NCBI GenBank assembly: GCA_024224815.1
Contig: JAAENC010000445.1
Location: 1 to 46,897 of the forward strand
Reading direction: 5' to 3'
Source of the DNA: Chloroflexota bacterium
GTDB taxonomy: Bacteria > Chloroflexota > Anaerolineae > Anaerolineales > Villigracilaceae
DNA length: 46,897 nucleotides
A model generated the notes under the pieces. That model saw only the letters and a program-made list of their open reading frames with translations. It did no database searches and was not told the origin of the DNA. Below, in pieces: positions 24,760-33,369 of this stretch (positions within the stretch are counted from its first letter, which is position 1; every line of letters starts with the position of its first letter). Both the position numbers and the translations under genes were made by a program.

Positions 24760-25773
24760 CTACGAAAGTCGCCAAGTCGGCAAAATATCCAGATCAAGCG
24801 CATCGCGTTGACCGGCCATAAAGCGCCGATAGCCAGCCGCAGCGATCATGGCGGCATTATCGGTACAAAGTGAAAGTTTAGGGATATTAACGGGGAATTC
24901 ATCCTGGGCCATGAAAGTTTCGCGGAGGGCGGCATTGGCTGAAACCCCACCTGCAACCAAAATTTCTGCCGCACCATATTCTCGTGCCGCCTTCATCGTT
25001 TTGGTGAAAAGAACATCCACCACGGCGGCTTGGAAGCTGGCGGCAAGATCGGCAACAGGTAAATCGCCTTCTTTTTCAAGTTTGCGGACTTCGCGTAAAA
25101 CAGCCGTTTTTAAGCCGCTAAAGGAGAAATCATAACTTTTACCAAGCCACGAACGCGGGAAATCAAAAGCTGTGGGATCGCCGTCTTTTGCCACTTTCTG
25201 TATTGACGGCCCACCCGGATAGGGCAAAGCTAACATACGAGCGACTTTGTCGAAAGCTTCTCCAGCAGCATCGTCGAGAGTCCCGCCAAGACGTTGATAG
25301 GTCAAATGATCGCTCATTAAATTCAACTCGGAGTGTCCGCCTGAGACGAGCAAAGCCATGATGGGAAACTTTGGCTCTGGCGGCGCATCTTCATCCGCAT
25401 CATGCACCCAGGCAGAATAAAGGTGCCCTTCAAGATGATTAACACCAACAAGCGGACGTCCGCTGCCAAGCGCCAAGCCTTTCGCCGCGTTCATGCCAAC
25501 GACCAGCGAGCCAGCCAAACCGGGGCCGCGCGTGACGACAATCGCATCTATATCATTAAGCGTTAAATGTGCCTGCGCCAAAGTTTTTTCGATCACAGGC
25601 GTGATGCTTAAAACATGCTGGCGAGAGGCAACTTCGGGGAAAACGCCGCCAAAACGGGCGTGCATTTCCATTTGCGAAGCGACGGTAGAAGCGAGGAGCG
25701 CGCGCCCGTCTTCAAGAACCGCGGCGGCGGTCTCATCGCAGGAGCTTTCTATTGCAAGAATTCGTATGGTCAT
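24760..25773 (-). CDS. tsaD: tRNA threonylcarbamoyladenosine synthase subunit TsaD
   Basis: A 337-residue TsaD (formerly Gcp/YgjD), which transfers the threonylcarbamoyl group to A37 of ANN-reading tRNAs together with TsaB and TsaE. The N-terminus ILAIESSCDETAAAVLEDG is the family signature, the metal-binding motif is HLEGHLYSAW, and LLVSGGHSEL and ILVAGGVSANAALRE are the ATP-binding segments. Length is normal. tsaB and tsaE are not in the window. The ATG has only ATCC in front, so the ribosome site is weak; a TAGAAT lies 9 bases upstream, so a very short leader is possible. Confidence 0.96.
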   Translation of the reverse strand: MTIRILAIESSCDETAAAVLEDGRALLASTVASQMEMHARFGGVFPEVASRQHVLSITPVIEKTLAQAHLTLNDIDAIVVTRGPGLAGSLVVGMNAAKGLALGSGRPLVGVNHLEGHLYSAWVHDADEDAPPEPKFPIMALLVSGGHSELNLMSDHLTYQRLGGTLDDAAGEAFDKVARMLALPYPGGPSIQKVAKDGDPTAFDFPRSWLGKSYDFSFSGLKTAVLREVRKLEKEGDLPVADLAASFQAAVVDVLFTKTMKAAREYGAAEILVAGGVSANAALRETFMAQDEFPVNIPKLSLCTDNAAMIAAAGYRRFMAGQRDALDLDILPTWRLS

Positions 25774-25785
25774 AAGGATGTTATT

Positions 25786-26298
25786 CTATGTTTTTTTCTG
25801 ACTATTAATTAATATCTTAGCCAATTCTTGTAATTGACTAAGATGTTTATTTGAAACTGGCAAGACACCGTGAGTTGGACATTGGTAAATGTATTGCGCC
25901 ATTTTATCTGGAATATTTTCAAAATCTTGGCGGCTTTGAACGATAAACATTGAATTTCTTTCTTCTTGGAACAAAACCTCACATTCACAGTGTGGACATA
26001 ATGCCGTCGGGTACCTGAACCGTAAACGTGAAGGCCTCCACAATAAGCCTTCATATGGAATAGGCAGGTTTTGCTTTTTATCAAGAAGCCATTCAAGAAA
26101 TTTTGCTGCTGGATAAAGAACTAACAAGCCAATAAATACGGTAGCGATTATTGGAATTTGAATCTCAATCATGAAAAACAGTTTATTTCTTATCCAAAGC
26201 AAAGCTGATAATATTGCACCAAAAAAGATTAATAATATCCAGCGTGCTTTTACAACACTTACTAATAAATCAAGAAATTCAGATATCCGTTTTATCAT
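25786..26298 (-). CDS. Unrecognised membrane protein with a cysteine-rich tail
   Basis: A 170-residue protein that I do not recognise. Two membrane helices (about residues 17-35 and 44-63) are followed by a cytoplasmic or external domain with ALCPHCECEVLFQEE and, about 30 residues on, YQCPTHGVLP. The cysteines and histidine (CPHC-x-C and CPTH) look like a small metal-binding site. It lies between tsaD and an M24 peptidase gene on the same strand but has weak translation signals. Codon use resembles the more AT-rich genes here (18085, 32988), which hints at later arrival. Confidence 0.6.
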   Translation of the reverse strand: MIKRISEFLDLLVSVVKARWILLIFFGAILSALLWIRNKLFFMIEIQIPIIATVFIGLLVLYPAAKFLEWLLDKKQNLPIPYEGLLWRPSRLRFRYPTALCPHCECEVLFQEERNSMFIVQSRQDFENIPDKMAQYIYQCPTHGVLPVSNKHLSQLQELAKILINSQKKT

Positions 26299-26336
26299 AG
26301 TATTTAAATATTCTCTTATTTATACGCAAATTCTTT

Positions 26337-27575
26337 CTACCCCTTCATCTCCAAAACAAAATCAAAGGGGAACTCTACAATGCGCTCAAAAGTTCCGTCG
26401 GGACGAGCATAATAGCTGTTTTCAATACGAACACCCATCCCGCGCTCGGGGTAATAAAGCCCCGGCTCAATCGTGAAAACCGTGCCGCGCTGGAGCAAAT
26501 TATCTTTCATCTCCATCCGCGCCCAAGGTCGCTCATGCACATTTACGCCTAATCCATGCCCCACGCTGTGCACATAGCCTTCCTGCGTCGCTTCATGGCT
26601 GCGTATCGTCGGATGTCCCTGCGCTTCAAAAAGATCGCAGGTAAGGCGCTGCAACTCCCCAAAAGGCATATTCACTTCCATTTCATCTATCAATTTCTCA
26701 TAGACTTCGCGGACATCGTCATATAATTTTTGTTCCGCTTCGGGCGCATAACCCAAACACCACGTTCGTGTGAAATCATAAAAATAACCACCGCCCGCTT
26801 CACAAGGGAAAATATCAAAGATGATCGTTTTCCCTAAGCGGATTTTATCGGATGGTGTCCCGACCGAATGCGGGAAACCGGCATCTCGACCAATCGCAAA
26901 AATGGTCGCTTCGGGATTTTCCGCGCCGCGCTCCGCCAGCCAAAGATTGATCTTCGCTTTGACATCGCCGATGGTCAGCGGCTTGCCATCTGTCCGCAAA
27001 AGAACTTCATTCTCGTCTACAGCGTGTCCCGTTAAGAAATCCTTCACTTTGGCGACCACTTCCATCGTGATCTGCCCCATCTTCCGGATTCGCGCAACTT
27101 CATCTTCTGTCTTCGTTTCCATCGCCTGCAGAAAAACAGAATCCATCCCCGATTCGCCCACAAATTCGACATCGGGCATCAGTTTTTGAGCAGCCAGCAA
27201 CATCGAGAAAGAAGAACTCAAATCTGTTTGACCGTAAACACCAATCCGACCACTTCTCACACCGCAATCACTAAGCATCTTTTGCAGACGCAGCGCAGCG
27301 ACCAAAATCATATCGTTATTAGCTTCCTTACGTAATTCTTTGAGGGAATATTTGCTATAGACGACTGTTTTCAATCCTGTTTTTGCTGCCTCTTCACGCT
27401 CCATATCGTTACAAAAAAGAGTAGCGTCTTTGCCACGAGGTTTAATTAACGTCGCATCGTTGACATGCCCGCCGCCAGTTAAGTAATACATCGGTGAGTT
27501 ATGTTCTGCATTGCCAAGGACGAGAAGCACATCGAGATTGCGGTCTTGCATGATTTGGTCGAGGTCGGTTTTCAT
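26337..27575 (-). CDS. M24 family metallopeptidase (Xaa-Pro aminopeptidase-like)
   Basis: A 412-residue pita-bread peptidase. The N-terminal creatinase-like domain (about 1-170) is followed by the M24 catalytic domain. Metal ligands are visible in order: aspartates in IIFDIFPCEAGGGYFYDFTR, histidine in VHSVGHGLGVNVHER, glutamate in FTIEPGLYYPE and glutamate in VRIENSYY. Such enzymes remove N-terminal residues before proline, or act on creatine-like amides; peptidase is the safer call. The ATG follows TGGAG. It is flanked on both sides by gaps that contain no other gene. Confidence 0.88.
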   Translation of the reverse strand: MKTDLDQIMQDRNLDVLLVLGNAEHNSPMYYLTGGGHVNDATLIKPRGKDATLFCNDMEREEAAKTGLKTVVYSKYSLKELRKEANNDMILVAALRLQKMLSDCGVRSGRIGVYGQTDLSSSFSMLLAAQKLMPDVEFVGESGMDSVFLQAMETKTEDEVARIRKMGQITMEVVAKVKDFLTGHAVDENEVLLRTDGKPLTIGDVKAKINLWLAERGAENPEATIFAIGRDAGFPHSVGTPSDKIRLGKTIIFDIFPCEAGGGYFYDFTRTWCLGYAPEAEQKLYDDVREVYEKLIDEMEVNMPFGELQRLTCDLFEAQGHPTIRSHEATQEGYVHSVGHGLGVNVHERPWARMEMKDNLLQRGTVFTIEPGLYYPERGMGVRIENSYYARPDGTFERIVEFPFDFVLEMKG

Positions 27576-27641
27576 TTATGCTCCAGAAGATTAGAAATGA
27601 GAGAATAGAGATGAGTTAGTAGATATTAGAAAACAGAGAGG

Positions 27642-27675
27642 AGTGATGAGTAATAAGTGAATATCACTCGTCACT
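27642..27675. repeat. Inverted repeat related to 1786-1826
   Basis: AGTGATGAGT (27642-27651) pairs with ACTCGTCACT (27666-27675) at 9 of 10 positions, with one G-T. The arms match those of the element at 1786-1826 (AGTGACGAGT / ACTCGTCACT). It lies between selA and the M24 gene. Confidence 0.65.
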
Positions 27676-27684
27676 TTTCATTTT

Positions 27685-29043
27685 TCACTTTAGTGTGTTT
27701 TGAAGAGCCACCAATAGCGCCCCTTCTTGCTCAGGCAGCACGGTACGCGGGTCTAGCAGGACGCGGTCGTTTTCAGTACGCGCTATAACAGGCGGATTTT
27801 GTTTTCGTAATAGCGCAAGGAATTTATCGGGTTTCTTTATATCGAGCGCAAGCAGCCAGGTTGGTAGCGTTTCAGAAGGCAAACTCCCGCCACCGATAGC
27901 AGATTCACCTGCAATGACTTTGCCGCGCCCAAGATGTTTTACCCAAACATCTGCGCGTGCTTTGAGCTGTTTTGGCGATATAGACATCATCCGCCAAATG
28001 GGAATCTCTCGTTCAGCTTCGTCTTTGAGATAATGGGTCAGTGTAGCGGCAATGCCTGCCAGCGCAACTTTATCGGCGCGAACAGCCCGAGCAAGCGGAT
28101 GTTTCTTAATCTTTGCCATTAAATCGGCACGCCCGACGATAATCCCCGCTTGGGGGCCGCCGAGGAGTTTGTCGCCAGAGAAAGAGACAATATCTGCGCC
28201 AGCTTCGAGGGATTCTTGAACGGTGCGTTCGTGAATAAGTCCATATTTCTCCGTATCCAGCAATGTACCTGAGCCAAGATCGTCAATCACGGGGATATTG
28301 GCCGCATGAGAAATACGGGTAATTTCTGCTAGTTCCGGTTCTTGGGTGAAGCCAATAATTTTGAAATTAGAGCGATGCGCGAGCATAACAAGTTTTATCG
28401 GTTCTTCGGCTATCGCATTTTCGTAATCAGCGAGATGAACTTTATTTGTTGTGCCCACTTCGACTAATTTTGCACCGGATTGCTTCATCACATCGGGGAT
28501 GCGGAATCCGCCGCCAATTTCTATCAGTTGTGAACGCGCGATAACGACCCTGCGTCGATTTGCGAGGGCAGAGAGAATTAGCAGCACGGCTGATGCATTG
28601 TTATTAACAACAACTGCTGCTTCTGCGCCTGTAATTTGCTTGAGCACAGATTCTGCGTGGATTAAACGCGAACCACGTTTACCATTACTCATATCAAATT
28701 CGAGAGTGGAGTAGCTGCGCGCAACAGATTCCATTGCTTTGATAGTCGCTGGGCTAAGAGGGGCACGCCCCAAATTGGTGTGTAAGATCACGCCAGTGGC
28801 GTTAATAACGGGGTAAAGCGTGGGTCGAGTCCATCTTTCTAAACGGGAGCTAGCTAAAATCAGGAGCGTTTCGGCTGGTGGGATCGGTTTTGTGTTGTCG
28901 TCTGTGTAGGCTGTTCGGATTTCATCCAATATTGTTCGGAGGGCATCCAGCACCAGCGGTCTGCCATATTTTGCAATAATTTCTGCAGAAGTTTGCGTTT
29001 TTAGGAGTTTGTCTACAGATGGGAGAGAGCGAAGATTAGTCAT
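27685..29043 (-). CDS. selA: L-seryl-tRNA(Sec) selenium transferase
   Basis: A 452-residue SelA, a PLP enzyme that converts Ser-tRNA-Sec to Sec-tRNA-Sec with selenophosphate. The N-terminal LRSLPSVDKLL is typical, PVINATGVILHTNLGRAPLS is the family signature, and the Schiff-base lysine is K292 in SFSGDKLLGGPQAG. Length is normal. It overlaps the upstream membrane gene by 8 bases. The matching tRNA-Sec lies at 19594-19687; selB and selD are not in the window, so the other half of the pathway must be elsewhere. Confidence 0.96.
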   Translation of the reverse strand: MTNLRSLPSVDKLLKTQTSAEIIAKYGRPLVLDALRTILDEIRTAYTDDNTKPIPPAETLLILASSRLERWTRPTLYPVINATGVILHTNLGRAPLSPATIKAMESVARSYSTLEFDMSNGKRGSRLIHAESVLKQITGAEAAVVVNNNASAVLLILSALANRRRVVIARSQLIEIGGGFRIPDVMKQSGAKLVEVGTTNKVHLADYENAIAEEPIKLVMLAHRSNFKIIGFTQEPELAEITRISHAANIPVIDDLGSGTLLDTEKYGLIHERTVQESLEAGADIVSFSGDKLLGGPQAGIIVGRADLMAKIKKHPLARAVRADKVALAGIAATLTHYLKDEAEREIPIWRMMSISPKQLKARADVWVKHLGRGKVIAGESAIGGGSLPSETLPTWLLALDIKKPDKFLALLRKQNPPVIARTENDRVLLDPRTVLPEQEGALLVALQNTLK

Positions 29044-29431
29044 AGTCTAGCTCCGGAGGTGTCCATTGGCTTTTTTCTCGGATGCGGATCAGTGTTTCGA
29101 TGGCGATCAGCCCTAGAGCCAACCCGATGGCTATGGAGATATTAGCTACTTTGCCGAGTTGCAGCCACGCGAGGGTTGCGCCGTAAAAACCAACCCAAAG
29201 CGCTTGGCGCGTGATGATACTGGCCGCGGGAAATTCTTTAGCAAATCGACGGTGAAAAAAATAGACAAGGGGAAGGGCTGTACCGCTAAGGGCGAGAGTT
29301 GCGAGAAAGAAAAATCCCCAACGAGGCAGCAGCGTGGGAAGGGTGTAATTAACAAGAAAATAAAGTCCGACCCAGCCGCTAAGGGCAAGAGTCAGTGTAG
29401 GCAGGAGGTAAGGGCGAAAAGAAGGTTTCAT
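29036..29431 (-). CDS. Small four-helix membrane protein upstream of selA
   Basis: A 131-residue protein with four predicted membrane helices: about residues 8-27, 36-58, 74-92 and 97-113, ending in a polar tail RIREKSQWTPPELDYD. I do not recognise a family. Its stop overlaps the start of selA by 8 bases, so the two are co-translated. This may be simple gene packing; no selenium-transport motif is evident. The start at 29431 has only a weak ribosome site; a TATAAT lies about 70 bases upstream on the same strand. Confidence 0.65.
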   Translation of the reverse strand: MKPSFRPYLLPTLTLALSGWVGLYFLVNYTLPTLLPRWGFFFLATLALSGTALPLVYFFHRRFAKEFPAASIITRQALWVGFYGATLAWLQLGKVANISIAIGLALGLIAIETLIRIREKSQWTPPELDYD

Positions 29432-29544
29432 TTTTTATCCGCAGATTTCGATAAGTTCAATAAAAACTGGGTCGTTTTTATTCTTTTTTTGTGAGCAAAA
29501 TTATACCGCAGAGGAAACTTCAGAAAAATGCAGCTACTTAAAAG

Positions 29545-29572
29545 AAAAATCCGCGCCTGGGCGCGGATTTTT
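29545..29572. terminator. Terminator between HD-GYP and selA units
   Basis: ATCCGCGCC (29549-29557) pairs with GGCGCGGAT (29560-29568), with A-run and T-run on both sides. On the minus strand the tail reads TTTTTCTTTTAAG, so it can end the HD-GYP transcript. Confidence 0.85.
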
Positions 29573-29578
29573 TTGTTT

Positions 29579-30535
29579 TTAGGGGAGATCATCGGCAATT
29601 TCAAAAAACTTTGATACCAGATAAGGATCAAAAAGAATACCGCTTTCTTCTTTGATCATCTTCAAGGTTGTTTCTTTTGGCTGTCCATCATGATAGGGGC
29701 GGTCACTCGAAACCGCATCATAAAAATCGGCAAGTGCGAGCACACGCCCACCAAGGGGAATTTTTTCTCCCTTCAGCCCAAAAGGATATCCGCTGCCATC
29801 CCATCTTTCATGATGATACAAAATAAAAGGAATTGCCGGTTTAAGATGATCGATGCCGTTAATCATTTCTGCGCCCTTTTCGGGATGTTTGCGCATAATT
29901 GCCCATTCTTCGGGCGTAAAAGAGCCTTCTTTGGTCAACAATTCAGAGGGGACAACGATCTTCCCTATATCGTGCAAGATCGCACCAAACTCTAAAACAG
30001 TTAGAGATGATTCGTTCCAGCCTAAATGCTTTCCAAAACGAAGTGCGATATCACAAACCCGATCAATATGTCCGCGCGTATAGGGATCACGAGCTTCAAT
30101 AACATTTGCCATCAAGGAAACTGTTTGCAAATGCGCTTCACGCGTATCAAAAAGCTGTACTGCCTGACGACGATCCAAGCGAACACGCACGGCGTCTAAT
30201 AATTCTTGCGCATCAAAGGGTTTAAAAAGATAATCATCTACGGCCAAACGACGCGCCTGAGAGAGATTTACCTTTTGAGAATATGCACTCAAAAACAAAA
30301 ATGGAACGGCATTACCATCTTCGCGCGAACGCACAGCTTCAAGAAAAGCAAAACCGTCCATCTCCGGCATCGCGATATCTGAAATCACCAGATCTGGTGA
30401 GATACGATCAAAAATGGCTAGGGCTTTTTTTCCATCTTCGGCTACGGTGACTTCATAATCTTGCATTTTCAATATTGCTTTGGCAAGTTCACGCAAATCA
30501 CTGCTATCATCTACAACAAGAATTTTTTCTTTCAC
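29579..30535 (-). CDS. Response regulator with HD-GYP domain
   Basis: A 318-residue two-domain protein. The receiver (about 1-120) has the acidic pair in VVDDSSDL, the phospho-acceptor in LVISDIAMPEMDG and lysine in LFKPFD. The HD-GYP domain has HD at H188-D189 (LHDIGKIVVPSELL), then YHHERWDGSGYPFGLKGE and ALADFYDAVSSDRPY, the complete set for a cyclic di-GMP phosphodiesterase. It would lower c-di-GMP in response to a kinase that is not encoded here. The start is GTG, with AAGAAGG about 10 bases upstream. Confidence 0.92.
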   Translation of the reverse strand: MKEKILVVDDSSDLRELAKAILKMQDYEVTVAEDGKKALAIFDRISPDLVISDIAMPEMDGFAFLEAVRSREDGNAVPFLFLSAYSQKVNLSQARRLAVDDYLFKPFDAQELLDAVRVRLDRRQAVQLFDTREAHLQTVSLMANVIEARDPYTRGHIDRVCDIALRFGKHLGWNESSLTVLEFGAILHDIGKIVVPSELLTKEGSFTPEEWAIMRKHPEKGAEMINGIDHLKPAIPFILYHHERWDGSGYPFGLKGEKIPLGGRVLALADFYDAVSSDRPYHDGQPKETTLKMIKEESGILFDPYLVSKFFEIADDLP

Positions 30536-30561
30536 AATAAAATTACCTTCTTAAGGTTAAA

Positions 30562-31599
30562 TTAAGGCCCCCAACGAGGTTGCCAATCACAAATATCGTT
30601 ATCGGTTAAGCGACGTAAATCGCTCCCATCGGTACGCATAATATAAATTTCACAGCCTAGGTCTTCGCCATAATGGTCAAAATAAGCGGTAAATGTAACC
30701 CAGTTCCCGTCGGGAGAAAAGCTGGGACCTTGGCTATTGCCGCCTTTTGTCGTGATCTGATGAATATTTGAACCATCTTCGTTCATTAGATAGAGTTCCC
30801 GATTCCAGGCAGGGCCGGAGTAAGTCACAATTTTCCCTTGTGGAGACCAATCTGTACGCCCGCGCAAAAGACTCATCGTATTGATTTGATGCGGGCTTCC
30901 GCCTGTAGAGTCTATTCTGTACATTTGAATAGTACCGTTAAAGTCTGAAGCAAAGAGAATTTCGCTTCCATCTGGTGACCAAGTTGGGTCCCAACCTGAC
31001 TTATAAACCTTATGCGGATTGCTGCCGTCTCTATCCATGACCCAAATAGCGTGTTCGCTTGTTGGCGTCCAATGTGTAAAGGCAATTTGGCTGCCATCGG
31101 GAGAGATTTCTGGCGCAGTCAGGACACCAATTCCATCTGTTATTTGCGTTACTTGCCCTTCAAGGGTGATCTCATAAATATCATATACGTTTTCGCCGCC
31201 AAATTGAGCGTAAACGATGCTCTGCCCATCTGGTGACATCGAAGGGTAAAAATGACGGGTATATTCTTCTGTGGTTAAACGGCGTTGATCTGTTCCATCA
31301 GCGTTCATGACGCAAATTTGGTCACTTGAACGAACTTTGTGAACTTGGCAAACATAAGCTATTTTCCCGGTAGGTGTAGCGGGGTCAGCCGTGGCTGATG
31401 GGGTTGTTATTACAGGGGAATCGACTGTGGGCGAGGCAGTTATTTCCACAAGGGGAGCAAGTGAGGGTTGGGGGCGTGTCGGCATTCCTGTCAGCGCAAT
31501 TTCTGTGGCGAGTTCAAATGGGTCTCTGGGCGTTTGTGTTGCGGGCATATTGCATCCGGCTAATAATAAAAGTAGAAGCAGAGGGAAAATCCTGCGCAT
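30562..31599 (-). CDS. TolB-like lipoprotein with PD40/WD40 repeats
   Basis: A 345-residue lipoprotein. The signal MRRIFPLLLLLLLAGC has a lipobox LLAGC, followed by a Pro/Thr-rich linker to about residue 80. The rest is made of PD40 beta-propeller blades, each with a SPDG-like core: SMSPDGQSIVYA, EISPDGSQIAFT, TWSPDGSEILFA, DWSPQGKIVTYS and SFSPDGNWVTFT, preceded by ADGTDQRRLT words. Similar domains lie in TolB and in bacterial peptidases; no catalytic domain is present. I chose the ATG at 31599, which has AGGAGAGATT in front and is directly followed by the signal peptide. Confidence 0.85.
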   Translation of the reverse strand: MRRIFPLLLLLLLAGCNMPATQTPRDPFELATEIALTGMPTRPQPSLAPLVEITASPTVDSPVITTPSATADPATPTGKIAYVCQVHKVRSSDQICVMNADGTDQRRLTTEEYTRHFYPSMSPDGQSIVYAQFGGENVYDIYEITLEGQVTQITDGIGVLTAPEISPDGSQIAFTHWTPTSEHAIWVMDRDGSNPHKVYKSGWDPTWSPDGSEILFASDFNGTIQMYRIDSTGGSPHQINTMSLLRGRTDWSPQGKIVTYSGPAWNRELYLMNEDGSNIHQITTKGGNSQGPSFSPDGNWVTFTAYFDHYGEDLGCEIYIMRTDGSDLRRLTDNDICDWQPRWGP

Positions 31600-31646
31600 C
31601 AATCTCTCCTGTTTTTTTCTGCCTATCATAACCCAAAAAGAAAAAA

Positions 31647-31671
31647 AAGAGCGAGCCAATGGCTCGCTCTT
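31647..31671 (-). terminator. Terminator of the LysM-M23 gene
   Basis: AAGAGCGAGCC (31647-31657) and GGCTCGCTCTT (31661-31671) form a perfect 11-pair stem with an AAT loop. On the minus strand the stem is followed by TTTTTTTCTTTTT. A classic intrinsic terminator. Confidence 0.93.
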
Positions 31672-31689
31672 GAAATCTTTTATGAAATT

Positions 31690-32895
31690 TTAAGGTGGGG
31701 GCAGAAAATCCCACGGATTTACTTTTCCGTAGATCGATGTCATTAACTCAAAATGCAGATGCGCGCCGGAAGAACGGCCTGTGCTGCCAAAAGCACCAAT
31801 CGCTTCGCCTTGCCCAACGCTTTGCCCACAACCTACATAGATTGCGCTGAGATGGGCGTACATGGACTGAAATCCTGTACCATGATCGACCATAACGACG
31901 TTGCCGTAGCCATAATTATTCCAGCCAGAATATACAATTACGCCAGCGTCAACAGAAAATATGCCGGCGCCTTCGTGTCCGGCAATGTCAATGCCGCGAT
32001 GATTCGTTTGTGGTGACCAATCGTAGCCAGAGAGATAATGGTTTGCCGCAGGCCAAACAAAAGAGCCAAAACCAACTGCGCCGCCGGTAATCGGGTCACA
32101 AGCCCCATCGCCAAGAATATAGGAGCTGGCAGGGTCCTCGCGTGTTACACCAATCGGCGCGCTCCACGAAATGAAGAGACGTTCTCCGCCCGGCACGATC
32201 AATTTTGTGCCCGGCGCAATGTTTGGGTTGGCGTAATCGCCAATGCTTGCTGCGCTCAAACGATTGGCGGGATACTCAACGATCACATCGGGGTCAACAC
32301 CAAAGAATTCTGCCACGCCGTTAAGACCGTCACCATCTTGCCACTCATAATAAGTTCCGTTTACGGGCAAAATAACCAACTCTTGCCCCGCTTTTAGGTT
32401 ATGGGGATCGTCCAACAAAATATTGTAATTTCCCCATAAAACCGTTTGCGGGGTCACGCCATATTGTTCAGAAATACCAAAAACGGTGTCGCCTTCCTGG
32501 ACATCATAGGTTGTGATTTCCAAACGCGCACGGGATGGGATCGTTGTGTGGATTTTAGCAAAACGCGCGATACCTTCAGCATTGGAAATAGCCGGAAGCG
32601 CTTCCGCTTCGAGTTCGACCGTGAAAGTGGGCTGGCTCTCTACTGCTTGCGCGCTTTCCCCAGCTTGGTTGTCTGGTCTGTCTTTGTAGAAACTCTGCAT
32701 CAGCAGGATCACCCCAACAACAGCGATCAGAAAAAGAGCATTTGTTGCCACACGCAAAGCAGATTCGCCCAACCCCAACTGGAGGAGCATTTCTGTCCAG
32801 CGGGCGAAAAAACTTGGCGGTCTTTCAGGGCGAGGGCTTTCAGCAGAATCCCCCTGCTGTGCTTCGGGGTTATCGTTATTTAAATTATTATCCAT
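31690..32895 (-). CDS. Membrane-anchored LysM and M23 peptidase protein
   Basis: A 401-residue protein. A charged N-terminal stretch of about 45 residues precedes a membrane anchor (about 47-65), so most of it lies outside. Two LysM-type segments follow: YDVQEGDTVFGISEQYGVTP and YYEWQDGDGLNGVAEFFGVD. The C-terminal M23 domain has metal ligands in NHRGIDIAG and HLHFEL, and the family word GYGNVVMVDHG. It likely cleaves peptidoglycan peptides or, if inactive, regulates them. The frame also has a GTG three codons earlier; neither start has a good ribosome site. A terminator follows. Confidence 0.87.
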   Translation of the reverse strand: MDNNLNNDNPEAQQGDSAESPRPERPPSFFARWTEMLLQLGLGESALRVATNALFLIAVVGVILLMQSFYKDRPDNQAGESAQAVESQPTFTVELEAEALPAISNAEGIARFAKIHTTIPSRARLEITTYDVQEGDTVFGISEQYGVTPQTVLWGNYNILLDDPHNLKAGQELVILPVNGTYYEWQDGDGLNGVAEFFGVDPDVIVEYPANRLSAASIGDYANPNIAPGTKLIVPGGERLFISWSAPIGVTREDPASSYILGDGACDPITGGAVGFGSFVWPAANHYLSGYDWSPQTNHRGIDIAGHEGAGIFSVDAGVIVYSGWNNYGYGNVVMVDHGTGFQSMYAHLSAIYVGCGQSVGQGEAIGAFGSTGRSSGAHLHFELMTSIYGKVNPWDFLPPP

Positions 32896-32987
32896 AGATT
32901 TCACTGGTCGGCATCATAACATGGGCAAAATAACGCGTCAAGCAGTGAAAAAGCATCTTCTATGATAAAGAATTAATTGTTAGCTTA

Positions 32988-33347
32988 CTATTCGAGCAAA
33001 TCACTACTCCCATATTTGATGAGCTTCTGGATGCCTTTTTCTGCCTTAGAAATTTCTTCGAATTTTTCAAGCAATTGATCTATTAAGTGTTTTTCGCGAC
33101 TGTAAACCCAAGTATTATCTGCTTCAGCTTCCATTTCAATATTATTGACATCTTCTTTAAATTCAAGCTCGCATAAAGAGTGAACGAGGGCGAGGATTGT
33201 GTATCCATTACCTTCAAAACCTTTTGCTTGAAACCATTCATAAGTTTCATCGTTCCCCACTTCGATATACGCACCATAACATATTGCATCGTCGAAAACG
33301 ATACCGATTTTATATTCATGCTTTGAAACAATGAAATTGAAAATCAT
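32988..33347 (-). CDS. Orphan Imm51-like immunity protein
   Basis: A 119-residue soluble protein. Its core, EWFQAKGFEGNGYTILAL, then VYSREKHLIDQLLEKF, resembles the Imm51 family of polymorphic-toxin immunity proteins as I remember it. Imm proteins bind and block a specific toxin. No toxin gene lies beside it on either strand, so it is an orphan here. Its base composition is more AT-rich than neighbours, which fits recent transfer. It ends 92 bases before the LysM-M23 start and starts 22 bases before the glpK stop on the same strand. GAGAAAG precedes the ATG. Confidence 0.6.
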   Translation of the reverse strand: MIFNFIVSKHEYKIGIVFDDAICYGAYIEVGNDETYEWFQAKGFEGNGYTILALVHSLCELEFKEDVNNIEMEAEADNTWVYSREKHLIDQLLEKFEEISKAEKGIQKLIKYGSSDLLE

Positions 33348-33369
33348 TTACTTTCTCTGGTTACAAAAT

